A DNA stretch of 64,000 nucleotides from positions 934,885-998,884 of the forward strand of contig JAYKAV010001997.1 in assembly GCA_035582835.1 (NCBI GenBank), written 5' to 3'. This document shows, piece by piece, positions 26,661 through 38,500 of the stretch. Position 1 is the first letter of the stretch. The number at the start of each line of letters is the position of its first letter. The DNA comes from Phoebastria nigripes. Lineage: Eukaryota > Chordata > Aves > Procellariiformes > Diomedeidae. The notes below the pieces were generated by a model. The model made no database searches. It worked only from the letters and a program-made list of their open reading frames with translations, and was not told the DNA's origin. The translations under genes and the position numbers were made by a program.

Positions 26661-29600
26661 ATTTTTATAGATATATAGTTTGTATCCAGTAGGGCCATAT
26701 TGTGGTTTGTTCCCTGCAACTCCAAAACATGAATTGCCTAAATCAGGGAAACTGTTAATGTATTCCTCCCAGTCTGCCCTGAGTAACTACCACCTCTATT
26801 TAGGAAAAGGTAGGGTAAATTCTAATACTTTCTTCCCCGCAGTTTGCAAGCAAATATTGAATATTCAGTAACTTGTCAGGATATTCTGTTTAAGTAATTA
26901 TGATGCCAAGTCTTATGGCTATAAAGTCTGAACATTTTTATGTATGTTTTGAGCATGTATTAAGTGTGTAGAAAAAAGGAATCTCACCTTAACTGCAAAG
27001 TAAAATGACCTTTAAACTGCATAATATAATTTACATTAGTTTTTGTAATTCTGTATAATGCCTATTGTATCTCTTCCTATTTCTGTGCTTTTTAGTTCAT
27101 TTGGAAATAAAAATTACAAACATTTCAATGAAAGATTTTAGTTTTCTTGTAACATTTTAGAACTCAGAATTTATAAGGGGGTAAAGTTTGAATACGATCT
27201 TTACCTTTCTTTGTGGGAAAAATTGCTTGAGTAGGTCAAGTTTTCAAGGTTTTGGGATTCAATCTGAGTTCTTGCATGTTAGCTATAAAAGTTTATACAC
27301 AGACAAGATGATTAAATACTGTTAACTAGAGTTCTGAAATGTTATTTTTCAAATTATATGGAAATGTTTCCATAATCTATATACAATTAGATATTGTTTT
27401 ATATTTGTATTAAACTTCCTTATTTTTCTTAGAAGCTTTTTGAAAAAGCTTAAAAAAATTCACCTTTTGCCCAGTGAACTTATGAACACCTATGAAAGTA
27501 AAATGTGCTGCAGTTTGTAGTGAGAAAAGACAAATATATGAAAAGTCGATGTGTTTCTTCTGTGGGCATTCCAAGAGCAATAATAACATCAGAAAACATC
27601 CCCCTTTTTGTTCCAGTAAAGCAACATAATAAATCCGGCTTAGTTTAATACTATCCAAAATTAACTAGAAAGATCAAAAAAGAAAGTGGAATTAAAATAA
27701 AATTCCATTAAGACTTAGTACTAGTAGCTCTGCTGTAATGTTCTTTATCATAAGCATAGACAAATTTACCCTATTTTTCCCTCCTACCTACATATTATGC
27801 CTTCTTATTTGTTTTGTTTTATTTTATATTTTTATGAAATCCAATATAAGGAAAAAATTACTGAAATTTCTGGTTATTCTAGTTCTGCATGCATCTGTGT
27901 TGTCAGTCATGCTGTTATTGGCAACATTCCCTCACCAGGCTGCAAAGGAAGTAACACTTGCTATTTACAGTTTTTTGATTCTTTTGCAAAGTGATCATTT
28001 TACTTTACCATATTCCTCAGAATTCCTATCTTTTGAAAGATTTTGGGTTTTTTTAAACTTTATTGAGAATGCAAGTGGGATTGTATCACAGCTGAAGCTG
28101 CTAGGAGCTAAAGACTGCTTAGTGAGTATTTAGAGCTTGCTGTATGTGATCATTCATGTGCACCATCATGGCAGATTGAGCATGTCCCAAGCCGAACTTC
28201 CTTAATACTTTTTTTGCAGTTGCTGTTCTTGCTGCTTTGGATTGGGATACTGGAGTGAGAGAAACTTGTTTTCCTTGTGTTCTTAGTAACAACCCCTGCT
28301 GCAGGTGCTAGAACAGTGAGCGAGCCCAGTTTAAAACAGTGCTGGCATTTTACCCTGTATTTATTCAAAGCTGTGCTTCCCTTGACTTCAGCTTTAGTTG
28401 GCAATGCTTAGCAATCCTGTGCAGCCAAATCCAGTCACAGAAGAATGAAACACAGCAGTGACCACAGTGAAGAAGTTTGTATTGATAGGAAAGTTGTTTA
28501 AGCCATAAGAATTTTAGCCGTTCCCTAGGATCTCATCTCTTCCTTCTGATCCAAATACTACATGTAATGTCCTGGAATCTAGTAAGTAAAAAATGCTGAG
28601 ACTTCTGTGAGCCTAACTGGAGTTTTGGTNTTCTCCTGGAAACAGTTAATAGTTCAGTGAGTGGAGGCCATCTTGTTACTCGGCAGAGTTGGGCTGCGTA
28701 GTGCGGGAAGCTTGAAAACCTAGGGCAGCATGAAAATGTAGAACACTGAAATAAATTACTGAAACTGAGATATTGTTCAGAATATAGGAAGCTTAGAAGC
28801 TTAATAGGAAGTCAGTTTGCAGATGGACTGAAATATAGAGACACAGGGAAATGTATCTTTGGAAGGGTCTAGGTACCTGAGGTTTTGCTGCTTGCATACT
28901 AAAAAATAGGCAGATCAGGAGTATCTCTCAGCTCAATGTGTATTTTATGCTACAGATGCAGATGACCATGCCAACAAGGATTCAACACATGCATAAATAC
29001 ATGGTTAAGGATTTTGAGTATGGACAATAGCTAGGCTTGGGCAACACATGTTAGATTCCTGACATGCCTTCTCAGGGTAAAAATTTTCACTTTGTGACTG
29101 TAGTTTAATCAATTAATGCTCAAGTGTCTCTGCTGCCATAATCCTCTGCAGAGGCAGAAGAAAAAGATAAAGCTTGCTTTTCTGGAGCAAGGTGCATGTT
29201 CTCCGTGTCTTTGCCATGGGATATGTTCATCATTTCCTTTTTTAGTTCATTAGTTCCAATTACTTCGGGCTACATGTTAAAGCTGAAATAGGTAGTGAGG
29301 AAGCCAGGCTGTATTAACGTCCACTTAACATGTATTATGGCCCCAGCTATAGATCTGGTCTTGACTTTGTCATCCATAATGTAGTCATATATTCTTTTCT
29401 CATTCTTTACCTTTCCCTCTTACCAGTAAAGACATGGTTTGTGTATCTATTGAGAGGGAACTGAAGCAGTGCTAGGTATGCCTTGCCCTTTCGTGCCCAT
29501 GCTCTGAGTCTGAAGGGGGCAGGAGAAAGCACACCACATTACAGGGTATGACAAAGGGAAAAAGTTCTTTTGATTTCAAATGATACATATAAATGTCAAT

Positions 29601-31083
29601 TACATACTTCAGGTACTGCTAAGCAATCTTTGTTTCATAATTAAGATAACTCTTACCTTTAAGAATATCTTTTGCCCTCCTGGAATTTGTTGACACACTG
29701 ATTACACCTCAGCCATCTCCTGGAATAAGCAACACAGGCATCTGTCCTAGAGATAAACAGACCTCTTCAAAGCACTGTTTTGATTCATTCTTGGAGCTGG
29801 TTCATTATGCATGTTGGATGGAGACTGGAGACCTCTGAAAAATTATTATGGTTGTGTAATTAAAGACTACCATAATACATATGCACAAAAGTGTAAAATG
29901 CAGGTAAAATGCAAATTATTCTATTTTCTCATTTTATTTTAGTGTCTTGACTCTGCAGTTATTTTTTGACAAAGTTACTGTTTTGGTTTGGTTGTTTTTT
30001 TTTTTTTTAAATTAACAGACAGATTATAGACACTGTATTTTGTTACATTTTTAATCAGCCTTACAAGTAAGATATTTAAAGGTAGAAAGTTGAGACCCAA
30101 CTTCAACTGGATGTCCATTTCACTTTGTGATCCTTCAAAAATCTGATCCTGCATATGCATTTGTAATTTTTCACTATGCTTACATATATACTTTGAGGAA
30201 GTCTATGTCATGGATGAATGTATAGATAACAGCCAAGGGCTGGGATTTAAAGTTCTGTGACCCATATCTTCTCTACAAGTTGTTATTACTAAGCTGTTTT
30301 TCTTTCTTTAAAGACTAGAGTATTGTAAGAACTGAAATATGCTGCCATACTAGAAGTACACTAGTACTTTAGTATACTAGAAGCTAACAAGGGAGGAGCT
30401 GCTGTCTGTACACAGCAAAAGTACCATCCAACATGGGCAGGCTGGACTTAATCTTTTGCTAAGTTAATGATTGCTGTGTAGCCAAAGGCAGTGCCTTGTA
30501 GCTGGAGATTTCTCTTTTATCCATAATGTAGTTTATCTAAGTAGGTCTTGGGATCTTTGTCTTCTCTAGAAGTTCCCAGCATATTTTTCAGGCCTGCTGG
30601 ATTTTCAAACTGCTTTTCCAAGTTTTTTATTCTGCTTTATCATTCCGTAGTTGATATTTTGATTTCCCTTCATGGTCCTAATCCCAGAACTTCCTTGCAA
30701 AGTTCTCATGTGCTACTAAGGACCTTTATGAATTGTTTCCATTGTTGGGATTGTTTGGCAGTAGATCGGTAGCCTGTGGAAACAATGCAAAAGGCAAATT
30801 CGGAGGATGGAACAGTCTCAGTTCGCAAAACCAGGAGAACCTGTTCATGCTGAGAAATAAGGAAACATAATCCTCTGCATGTGTGTGCAGAAGCACCAGG
30901 CTTCTTGGAAGAAATTGCTGAATTTAGGAAACAATCTTCAAATCTGCTGAGTACAAACGAGTTATTACTGAAATGAAAGCTACTAAGAAAAATGGTAGTA
31001 GCCCTTTTACTTAGGAGCTAAAATGTTAGGCCTGACTTGTTCATCACCCACCCTACAAAATCTGTAGTCAGCATGCGTTATAC

Positions 31084-31159
31084 TGTCCTGGTTCTCATAC
31101 TAAATCCAAAACACAGCACTAGGAAGAAAATTAACTCTATCCCAGCCGAAACCAGGACA
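31084..31159 (-). mobile_element. 76-bp LTR-like mini-element with terminal inverted repeats and target duplication
   Basis: The element starts TGTCCTGGTT and ends AACCAGGACA, a perfect 10-bp inverted repeat with TG...CA termini. It is flanked on both sides by TATAC (31079-31083 and 31160-31164), a 5-bp target-site duplication. Read on the minus strand, it begins with TGTCCTGGTTTCGGCTGGGA and continues as I recall the 5' end of common avian endogenous-retrovirus LTRs doing. At 76 bp it is far too short to be a complete LTR, so it is an internally deleted or miniature non-coding derivative. The structure is directly visible; the family assignment is from memory and unverified. Confidence 0.65.
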
Positions 31160-33894
31160 TATACTTATGCATATGTCACAACATACTTGTAAAAAATCTG
31201 TTGTGTCTAAATTTCCTTTACTTGATTTANCTTGCTCAAGTACTATAGTGGGAAGTGTTATAGTTGCCTAGGTAAAGGGTGTTGATTAAATTGATCTTCC
31301 TGTGTTCAATGTAGGTCTAATTTCGTCTTGAAAATATATTGCAGGTTTGTACGCCCTTAAAAGGTTAGAAAGATCCTACATTCTAGCAAACCTGCCCTGT
31401 ATAGCCTTGCCTTTGATGCACGATTTTTTTCTCCCCTTTTTTCACATGCGTCCATGTGCACAGCTCCTTGGGAAGTTTTAGAACAAAGTAGGACCTCCCA
31501 GGGATTTGCTGCTATAGTAGCATACTTAAAATATAACATACGTATGTTAATAAAGGACGATTAAATTCATTTTGTAGGCTGTGTCCTCTTCTGAACTCCT
31601 TCTTGCCTCTAAGACTGTAATCTCAGGAATGTTTAAAGATGGAATAAACTATCATTGTGGCAAAAGCAGCAGTCCTGCCCTTTCGCTCTCCTGCCAGTGT
31701 TGGTTTTGCCAGCTCAGCTCTGCTGCAGATGTATAGTAAACCAGATCAGGGGGCTGACCTGACTGAAAAAGATTTCCCCACCCCTATTTAGGATATAAGG
31801 TGTATGTTTGCTTTCATATTTTCTCTTCAAAAAGATGCCATAGTTCAGTACAGTAAAACCTGACCTCCTTATATATTCACAGTACAGATATTTAAAAGGT
31901 ATTTAAAAGAAACAAATAGAAAAAGACTACTAAAATTCTTGCTTTGAGGGAATAATATAGATCCTATTTAATCAAGTTACTAATATATCACAAGAAGGAA
32001 ATTTTTTTTACACCCAAGTTACTTTTTCTTTTCAATCTAGCCTTGCATTTCTTTTAAGAAAGTGAATATGAAATAAAATAAACTCTTCTCTCCTACTACA
32101 TATTTCCAAGCAGTGGGTTGTTTTAACCAAAATAAAGTTTTCTGTTAGGAAAAAAAATTACCTCAGGGTTTTGTTTTTTTGGTGTTTGTGTTCCCCTCCC
32201 CCCCGTCCCCCTCCAAGATGTATTTTAGATTTCCTGGGCATAAATTATATTTTATATTCCATATGTATTGATCCACTTGGATGGGTGAATAAGTACTCTT
32301 TTAAATACAGTATACAAATGTTGGCATTCTAAGCAGCTGTAGAAGACATAAAAGTCATCAACAATGAAAATTGAAAATCAGTGAGCTCATTTGAACTTTA
32401 GTGCTTAGTATAGTTTCTAACAGAAATCAAGTATTATTCTTTGGACATCATGTTTGACTGCCAAAAAATGCTCAATAGATGAAATAAATGTGTGAAGAAA
32501 ATAATGCTAGTCCACTTACAGAAAATACAACATTAGCATGTTGGAGAAGGGAAGTTGGATCTTCAGTGTAGAGTAGGCAGACTGTGGGAACATGAGATTT
32601 TTGGCAGTAGGAAGATCTGTATTTCAGAGCTTTCTGTAACAGCAGACTTTTAATAACGTGTATTTATTTGAATTCCAGTACAGGAATATTAAAAGAAAGC
32701 TTAATTATACCAGTGAACTCATTCTGTCCTTTAGTTTTATTTAAAGACAACCTAAGAAAAAGAGGGTTCAAGAGAAATAATACTTATTAAGACAAAACTT
32801 GTGTTACATTTTCTGTGGATACTGCTGCTTCTTGTCTGAAGATTTTAAATTTTATTCTTTCAAGCAAGAAGATTATCTTGTAGTAACTAGCATGTGGAAA
32901 ACATTGTTCCAGTAATGTTGGGGGCATATTACAATAAAAGTTTCAGTTTGCACAGTAGAATGTTATACCACTCTTTATTAATTGTAGCATAATATAGTGT
33001 ACAGAGAAAAACTGCTATCTTTTACATACTTGTGCTTTATTTCTTTTTTAATGATAGTGATGAGAATAAGAAAATTGGTGTTTTTTAGAAACTGTCTGAC
33101 TACAACAAGGGGACCATTCTGTTATGCTGTCCCATTGCGTACAGTACTCTAGATACATGGGCATGGGTAGGTTGTTCCCTCCATAAGATTGTTCCTGAAC
33201 TTTGAAACTGGTTATTTTAATAGGCCTGCTAAAGGTTGTTTGTGTTTTTGTTTTTGTTTTTTTCCTTTTTGCTTACTTAAAAAACAGAAGCTGAACTACA
33301 GCGAATTAAAAATGAGAGATTCAAACAATACAAACTAACCCTTACTCAGGTTTTTGAGTGCCCTAGTCTGAAAGTGTTGCATATCCTATCTTTCTTTTTG
33401 TTTTGCCTTGCATCTAGTGTACTCTCCTTAAACCTCAGAGATTCATGTTAGACATTGGAAGAATTACTTGGTACTTTCTGGAACAAATGTGCCTGCTGGC
33501 ATCTTGAGCATTGCTTGCTTCTGCTCTGATGGTAAGGTAGCACTGTGACAGAAGGCAGATGATGAAGCTGTAAAACAAAAATCTCTGAACTCTGAAAAAA
33601 TTTCACTTCTCCAGTGTAAACATTAATATTGCTTTATTTTGAAGTTCTTATTTAAATGATAATTTTTAGAATTAACTATTGTTTGTATATATATTTTTAG
33701 AAGTATTAAAAAGCCTCTCTGCATAGCTGTACTGGTGAAAGCAACATTGTAAAATGAAGGGTATCATTTTAACTGTAGGCTTATATTTATCAATTTTTTT
33801 GTAATATAAAAAGTTCTATCAAGAAGAAATGTAGAATTGGTTGCTGGAGTTTTATAAAATAAGAAATGAGCCTGTGTTAGCAAATGATTTTTTT

Positions 33895-33912
33895 CTTTAA
33901 CAGTCTGTCTTT

Positions 33913-33951
<39 letters not shown>

Positions 33952-34003
33952 GCCCGGAATTTGCCTTCTCTTTTTTTTTTTTTTCTTTCTTTCTTTCTTC
34001 TAG
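33895..34003 (+). promoter_or_regulatory. CPEB3: Extended polypyrimidine / AG-exclusion zone of the exon 3 acceptor
   Basis: From 33904 to 34001 there is no AG dinucleotide. The zone contains T36 (33915-33950), T14 and a CTTT-repeat tract before CTAG. A perfect match to the branch-point consensus (CTTTAAC, 33895-33901) lies about 104 nt upstream of the exon, a plausible distant branch point. Such tracts are typical targets of PTB-type repressors, so this acceptor may be regulated. Confidence 0.55.
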
Positions 34004-34163
34004 GACCGGAATAGGCCCTATGACACTTTTAACTTGCACTCTTTGGAAAATTCCTTAATGGATATGATAAGGACTGATCATGAGCCTCTGAAAGGTAAAC
34101 ACTACCCTCCCAGTGGCCCACCAATGAGTTTCGCTGATATAATGTGGAGGAATCATTTTACAG
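34004..34163 (+). CDS. CPEB3: CPEB3 exon 3 (160 nt; long form with 23-residue alternative segment)
   Basis: The exon follows CTAG and continues the frame from LLPFQ as DRNRPYDTFNLHSLENSLMD, then an MIRTDHEPLK stretch, matching CPEB3 between its low-complexity N-terminus and RRM1. It ends at CAG|GTTAGG (34164), in phase 1. An internal donor AAAG|GTAAAC after 34094 gives a 91-nt short form in the same phase. The 69-nt difference encodes 23 residues from the Gly of GKHYPP to the last residue before GRMGIN. This corresponds to the 23-residue segment known to be alternative in mammalian CPEB3. It lies in the linker that carries regulatory phosphorylation sites in the family. Confidence 0.96.
34095..34163 (+). 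other. CPEB3: Alternative 69-nt (23-residue) segment of exon 3
   Basis: The segment is bounded by the proximal donor G|GTAAAC and the distal donor CAG|GTTAGG. By inspection the proximal site fits the GTRAGT consensus better (A at +3 and +4) than the distal GTTAGG, so the short form may be common. Its length, phase neutrality and encoded residues agree with the mammalian alternative segment. Confidence 0.85.
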
Positions 34164-35419
34164 GTTAGGAATATTCATATGTCCATGCTTACTTGGTGTT
34201 TAAACAAAAATCAGCTTTTCAGTATTGCTATAAACTTTTTGCTAATGAATGAGTTGTCAGTTATGTAAAACTTCTGTTTTCCCATCTTAAGATAATCATC
34301 TCTACTGTAGGAAGATAAGGTGAAATGTGTATACATTTATTATAAGTGCACAATCATAATATTATCTAACTGGCATTTCCGAAACTTGGTTTTGTGTATC
34401 AGCAAATTGCACAGTTGGGTCTCCTGCTGCAGTCACTCAGTTCAGAAAATGTGTAATGCAACTGGAGTCCAATTGTTATGTTCAACATCTTATTCAAAGT
34501 TAATACTACTCTTATTTTTTGATCATCATCTAGTATACAGGGTTCTAAAACAACCACTGTATCAAGCTTAGTTTCTACAGTTGTTTCAGGTTTCTTTTTA
34601 AAAAATGTATCTTAATGTGGATTTCAAATTGTTAGGAGGAGCCCAAAACTATTAGATGTTAAGTGCTGGGAAAGTTTTGATTATTTATGCTACTAAACCG
34701 TGTTTGTTCTACCAGGTGTAGCACTGGAGATGAAACCATTTCTAATACTTAGCTGATACTGAACAGTGAAACGTTGTGGCAGCATTTCAATGAATAAATA
34801 TTCCTGATAGACCTGCACACTCCTCTATCTTAATCTTTCATTGGTTAAGTCTAAAAATAGGTACACATTCTTGCTCACATGCATTCTTGCTGACTTTGAA
34901 GACTGAAGCTAATAGTAAGCCATGTACAAAGGAAGTATTGAGCTAGAAATTATTCCCAAACTCTAAGAAGTCAGGACACTGGAACTGATAGAGAAGAAAT
35001 TTAGTTGTGTATGGCACTTCCTATGCTAATGCTATATACATTTCTGATGTCACGACTACCTCATTTGCTCCCCTCCCCATTTATATATTACATGTGGAAA
35101 AATTTTTTTTTTTTTGGTCTAAGGTCTTGTACCTTTTTCACCATCTTTCTGGGTACAGAATTTTTTTACAACCATACCAAACTGTGTTCTGTACTCTCAG
35201 CTCTTTTAACCTGTGCTTTCCACTATTATCTTGAAATTTGCTGTGCTATAGCCTTCATGTGTCTCTAACCATTATTCAGCTGTCAAAATGGCAAGAAATA
35301 CTGTCTCATATCTATTCTGATCATAGTCCTCCAAAATAAGTGTTAACCTGAAACTTACAAAAAACAAGCTCAACAAAATTGAGATTTCTGCTGGATATGC
35401 ATTTCATGTGGCTGGTATT

Positions 35420-35441
35420 AAAAAAAAAAAAAAAAAAAAAA
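35420..35441 (+). repeat. Poly-A run of 22 nt
   Basis: Simple homopolymer in intron 3, without a recognisable retroposed body upstream. Confidence 0.9.
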
Positions 35442-35511
35442 CCAAATTGCTAGTAAGTACATAAGTATTTATTGTATCTTATTAACTGTATTGTAATCTA
35501 GCTAAAACTCC

Positions 35512-35530
35512 TTTTTTTTTTTTTTTTTTT
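35512..35530 (+). repeat. Poly-T run of 19 nt
   Basis: Simple homopolymer 70 nt downstream of the A22 run. The pair A22...T19 is complementary and could form a weak stem in the transcript. Confidence 0.9.
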
Positions 35531-38500
35531 AAATCAGTATTTATTTAAATATACAAATTGAGACTAATTTTTAAAGACTGAATTTCCATATGAACCTGAG
35601 CGTGGAAAAAATCAGAAAGATTGGATTAGAAATTGTATTACTCTAGAAAAAGACTTTAACGTCATATAAGTGCAATTTTGCTTATACTTTTATTATTGTT
35701 TTTTTATAACCATTTAAAAATGTTTTTTAATCAGAATATTAGCACATAAAATAATAATGGGTACAAATCTATAATTCTTTTGTCTTGTTGGGTCATTCTA
35801 TTAAGAATAGTTTCCAATACTCAGCTGAGGTACTCTGTGTAAGTGTTGCAAGTGGCATATTCCACAGCTGCACCTGAGTGTCATAATGCTATTTAATGTT
35901 GGTGTTTTGCATGAGGTAGAAATGAAATTCTTGGTTTCATGAAGCATCTTCATGTTTTTCAAGAAAAGTATCCTTTCCAGAACAAACTTAATATTTTCAT
36001 CTTTACTAGGTTATCAATTTATGTAGGAGACTGACTAGTTTAAATGGACATTTGAAAGCAGTAGGAGCTGTTTCCTTCTGCTCAAAAAGTAAAACCAGAG
36101 AGTTGGGTATTAATTGTAAAGTTTGAGTTGATCTTTTCTATTCGCCAGTGGGACTGTTAGCTTTACTTTTTCTCTAACAAACATTTCTGTCACTTACTGG
36201 ATGTGCTCTTTCTAACTATCTCATTTTCTCACTCAGTGCTGCTCACCTGTTTTGGCCTTCCTCCTTGTTACTTAGCTCTCCTCTAGCTTCCAGTCCAGTA
36301 ACTGTTGGAGAAGTCTTGTTTACTGTTAGTTATCTCTCTCTGTCTCTGCCCAGCTGTGTTTTTTTCCCATTGATATAGTTAATTCTCTGTCTTGCTTTCT
36401 TTTCCTCCTCTCTCTAACTACAGAGCTTACTTTGCTAACCTCCAGCCTNGGCTTGACCTAGTGTGCACTTTCCTCTACTCCCGTTTTCACACTATGCAGC
36501 ATGACTGGCAATATTTGTAGGAGTGGCTGTTTCAGGACATGTTCATTCTCCCTTCCAAAAAGTATTGTCTTCCTCTGTGTTAAACAGATCTATGTTACTA
36601 TTTTAACTGAATTCTTTTCATAAAAACCTAACTATTTTTCTGCAAACATTGATCCACTCCTCAAATCACTTTCCTATTGCATTTTTGTTGTTGCCTTTTC
36701 TGTGAAAATTGGTCTTGATTCTTCCCTTGTACCTCCAACTTTCTGCTTTTCCTCTAACAAAGATGCAGAAGGTTTTCAACTGCTGTCCTTCTCTGCACCT
36801 TCCTCAGGTTTTACTTAATATTGTCTTCTGAACTCACTTGCTTTTTTCTTGTTTATCCCACTCTCCTCTGGCTCGCCCCCTTAAAGTAGCAGCGCATTTT
36901 AGTCTGTAATCACCTTGGGAAAGTAAGTGATTGACTCTGCTTGCTTTTGCTTGTTTCTTAAGTCATTGTCACATTTTCATTTATATTTTCACCTTGAAGC
37001 TTTTTGAATATACTGGTTATGTACTTCAGCTTGATTTTTCAGTTCCTCATAGACATTCCTCTGTGAATGCCTCTTGTGCGAAATTTCAGCTGCTCTTTCT
37101 GGAATCTTACTAACTTAACCAAATCTCAGAGCTACTTCCGCTTCATTTTACTTCCTCTGCATTTCATAGTACACTGGGTGTGTTTTCTCCCTTTAAATTT
37201 TCCCTTCCTCTGGCATCTGTGACTGTCCCCTCATAGGTTTTGTGCAGCTTTTTTGTGTGTAGATAAAAAGTAAAACAACCACAAAAATCCTGGTTTAAAA
37301 AACAAACAGACAAATAAAAATAATGAGATGGCTTTCAAGTGACTTTTTAAATTGTTTACCTTTTGGTAAACAAGCCTTGTCTTCTCAAACAATTTTAGCT
37401 AACAGCGCTTACGTATCGGTTGGCCTCATATTTACTGTCCAAATTTTTAAACAGAAGGGATGAAAAGATGAGTACCAAAAGCCTCTGATTTTGAAAACAC
37501 AGAAAGATTTAATTCTAGAAAAGCTATACATCTCTTGGAGCCTCCAATGCATATTACAAAGCCAGTGCAGCTATTTCAGGATCATTTCAGCCTGCTGCTG
37601 GCAACAAAGTCTTTAGCAAATGCGTATTTTTAGAAGTACTGTCTGTATATGTATTCATTAGTAAAATATTGCAGGTGGTTTATTTGAAGTTTGAAACTTT
37701 GCTTGGAACATAGCCCCTCTTGGCATATGTGCCCCCTCACATCCCAGCAGATACTTGAAACAATAAATAATTATCTTGGATATAGAAAGGGCTCTAGATT
37801 AGAATGTGGATGGGAGGGTTAACCATAAAAGATTCTAATGTGAAGACCAAATTGAAATGGTTCTGGAATATTTTCTTCTCATTTGGGGGTATAAGTTCTT
37901 CATGCTCTGCATTGTTCAGTGGAGGTAGTGGAGAAGGTCAGGGGTGAGAAAGGAAGAGTCTATCCTCTTGTTTGTAGTAGTTGAAGTTTCATACCTTCTC
38001 TGAGTCTGAGGTATGATCAGTCTTTGTCCTGCAGGCCATGGAAATTGGTTTATTTCAAGTTCACCAAAGCAGGTCACTTTTTTTTAAAGCATGATCCACT
38101 TGGCCTTGAGAGGGCATGTGATTAAGTGACTTTTTGGGGGGGTGTTGCTTTCAAGTGTGGAACAAGAGAAAGGCTGAAGGATTGTTAGTGCAGCAGAAAC
38201 TAACTGATCCTCAGTTTTGCAATATTGAATTGCTTATATTGAGCGAGTGCTAACTCGGTCTGATTGGCAGGCTGGCTTGGTGCTCTCCAGCTAGGAGAGC
38301 TAGGGTCACTTAGTTCTTTTTGGTGTTTCTTGCTGTAAGAGAGATTTGATACCTAGCTCTGAGATTTCTGGACTTAGATAAATTACCAGCTTACCCATCT
38401 ATGTTGCATTTTATCTTGAGCCCAATCTTGGGAGAAGGTGTTCAGTGTCAGCTCTTACTCTGTTTCTGTCTAAAACTGATTTCTTTTTCTCAGCTTTTCC

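Larger units (their letters stand above)
9362..34003 (+). other. CPEB3: CPEB3 intron 2 (24.6 kb)
   Basis: This intron is bounded by GTAAAT at 9362 and TTCTAG ending at 34003. It is AT-rich and contains no exon I can support. Contents include T22 (14218-14239), a 26-bp tandem duplication (14414-14465), C43 (14572-14614), AT-rich low-complexity sequence (13440-13515), G12 (19789-19800), a faint ancient CR1-like region (about 22500-23000), a TA/CA microsatellite (about 26638-26660), a 76-bp LTR-like mini-element (31084-31159) and T36 (33915-33950). In mammals this intron carries the HDV-like CPEB3 ribozyme; I did not find it here by eye. I see nothing else between these landmarks. Confidence 0.85.

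Noticed and set aside
27738..28133. 131-codon hydrophobic plus-strand open frame
   Set aside because: T-rich sequence naturally codes Phe/Leu/Ile; membrane-like appearance is compositional.
33764..34039. Lys-rich minus-strand open frame
   Set aside because: Antisense of the T36 and pyrimidine tract preceding exon 3.
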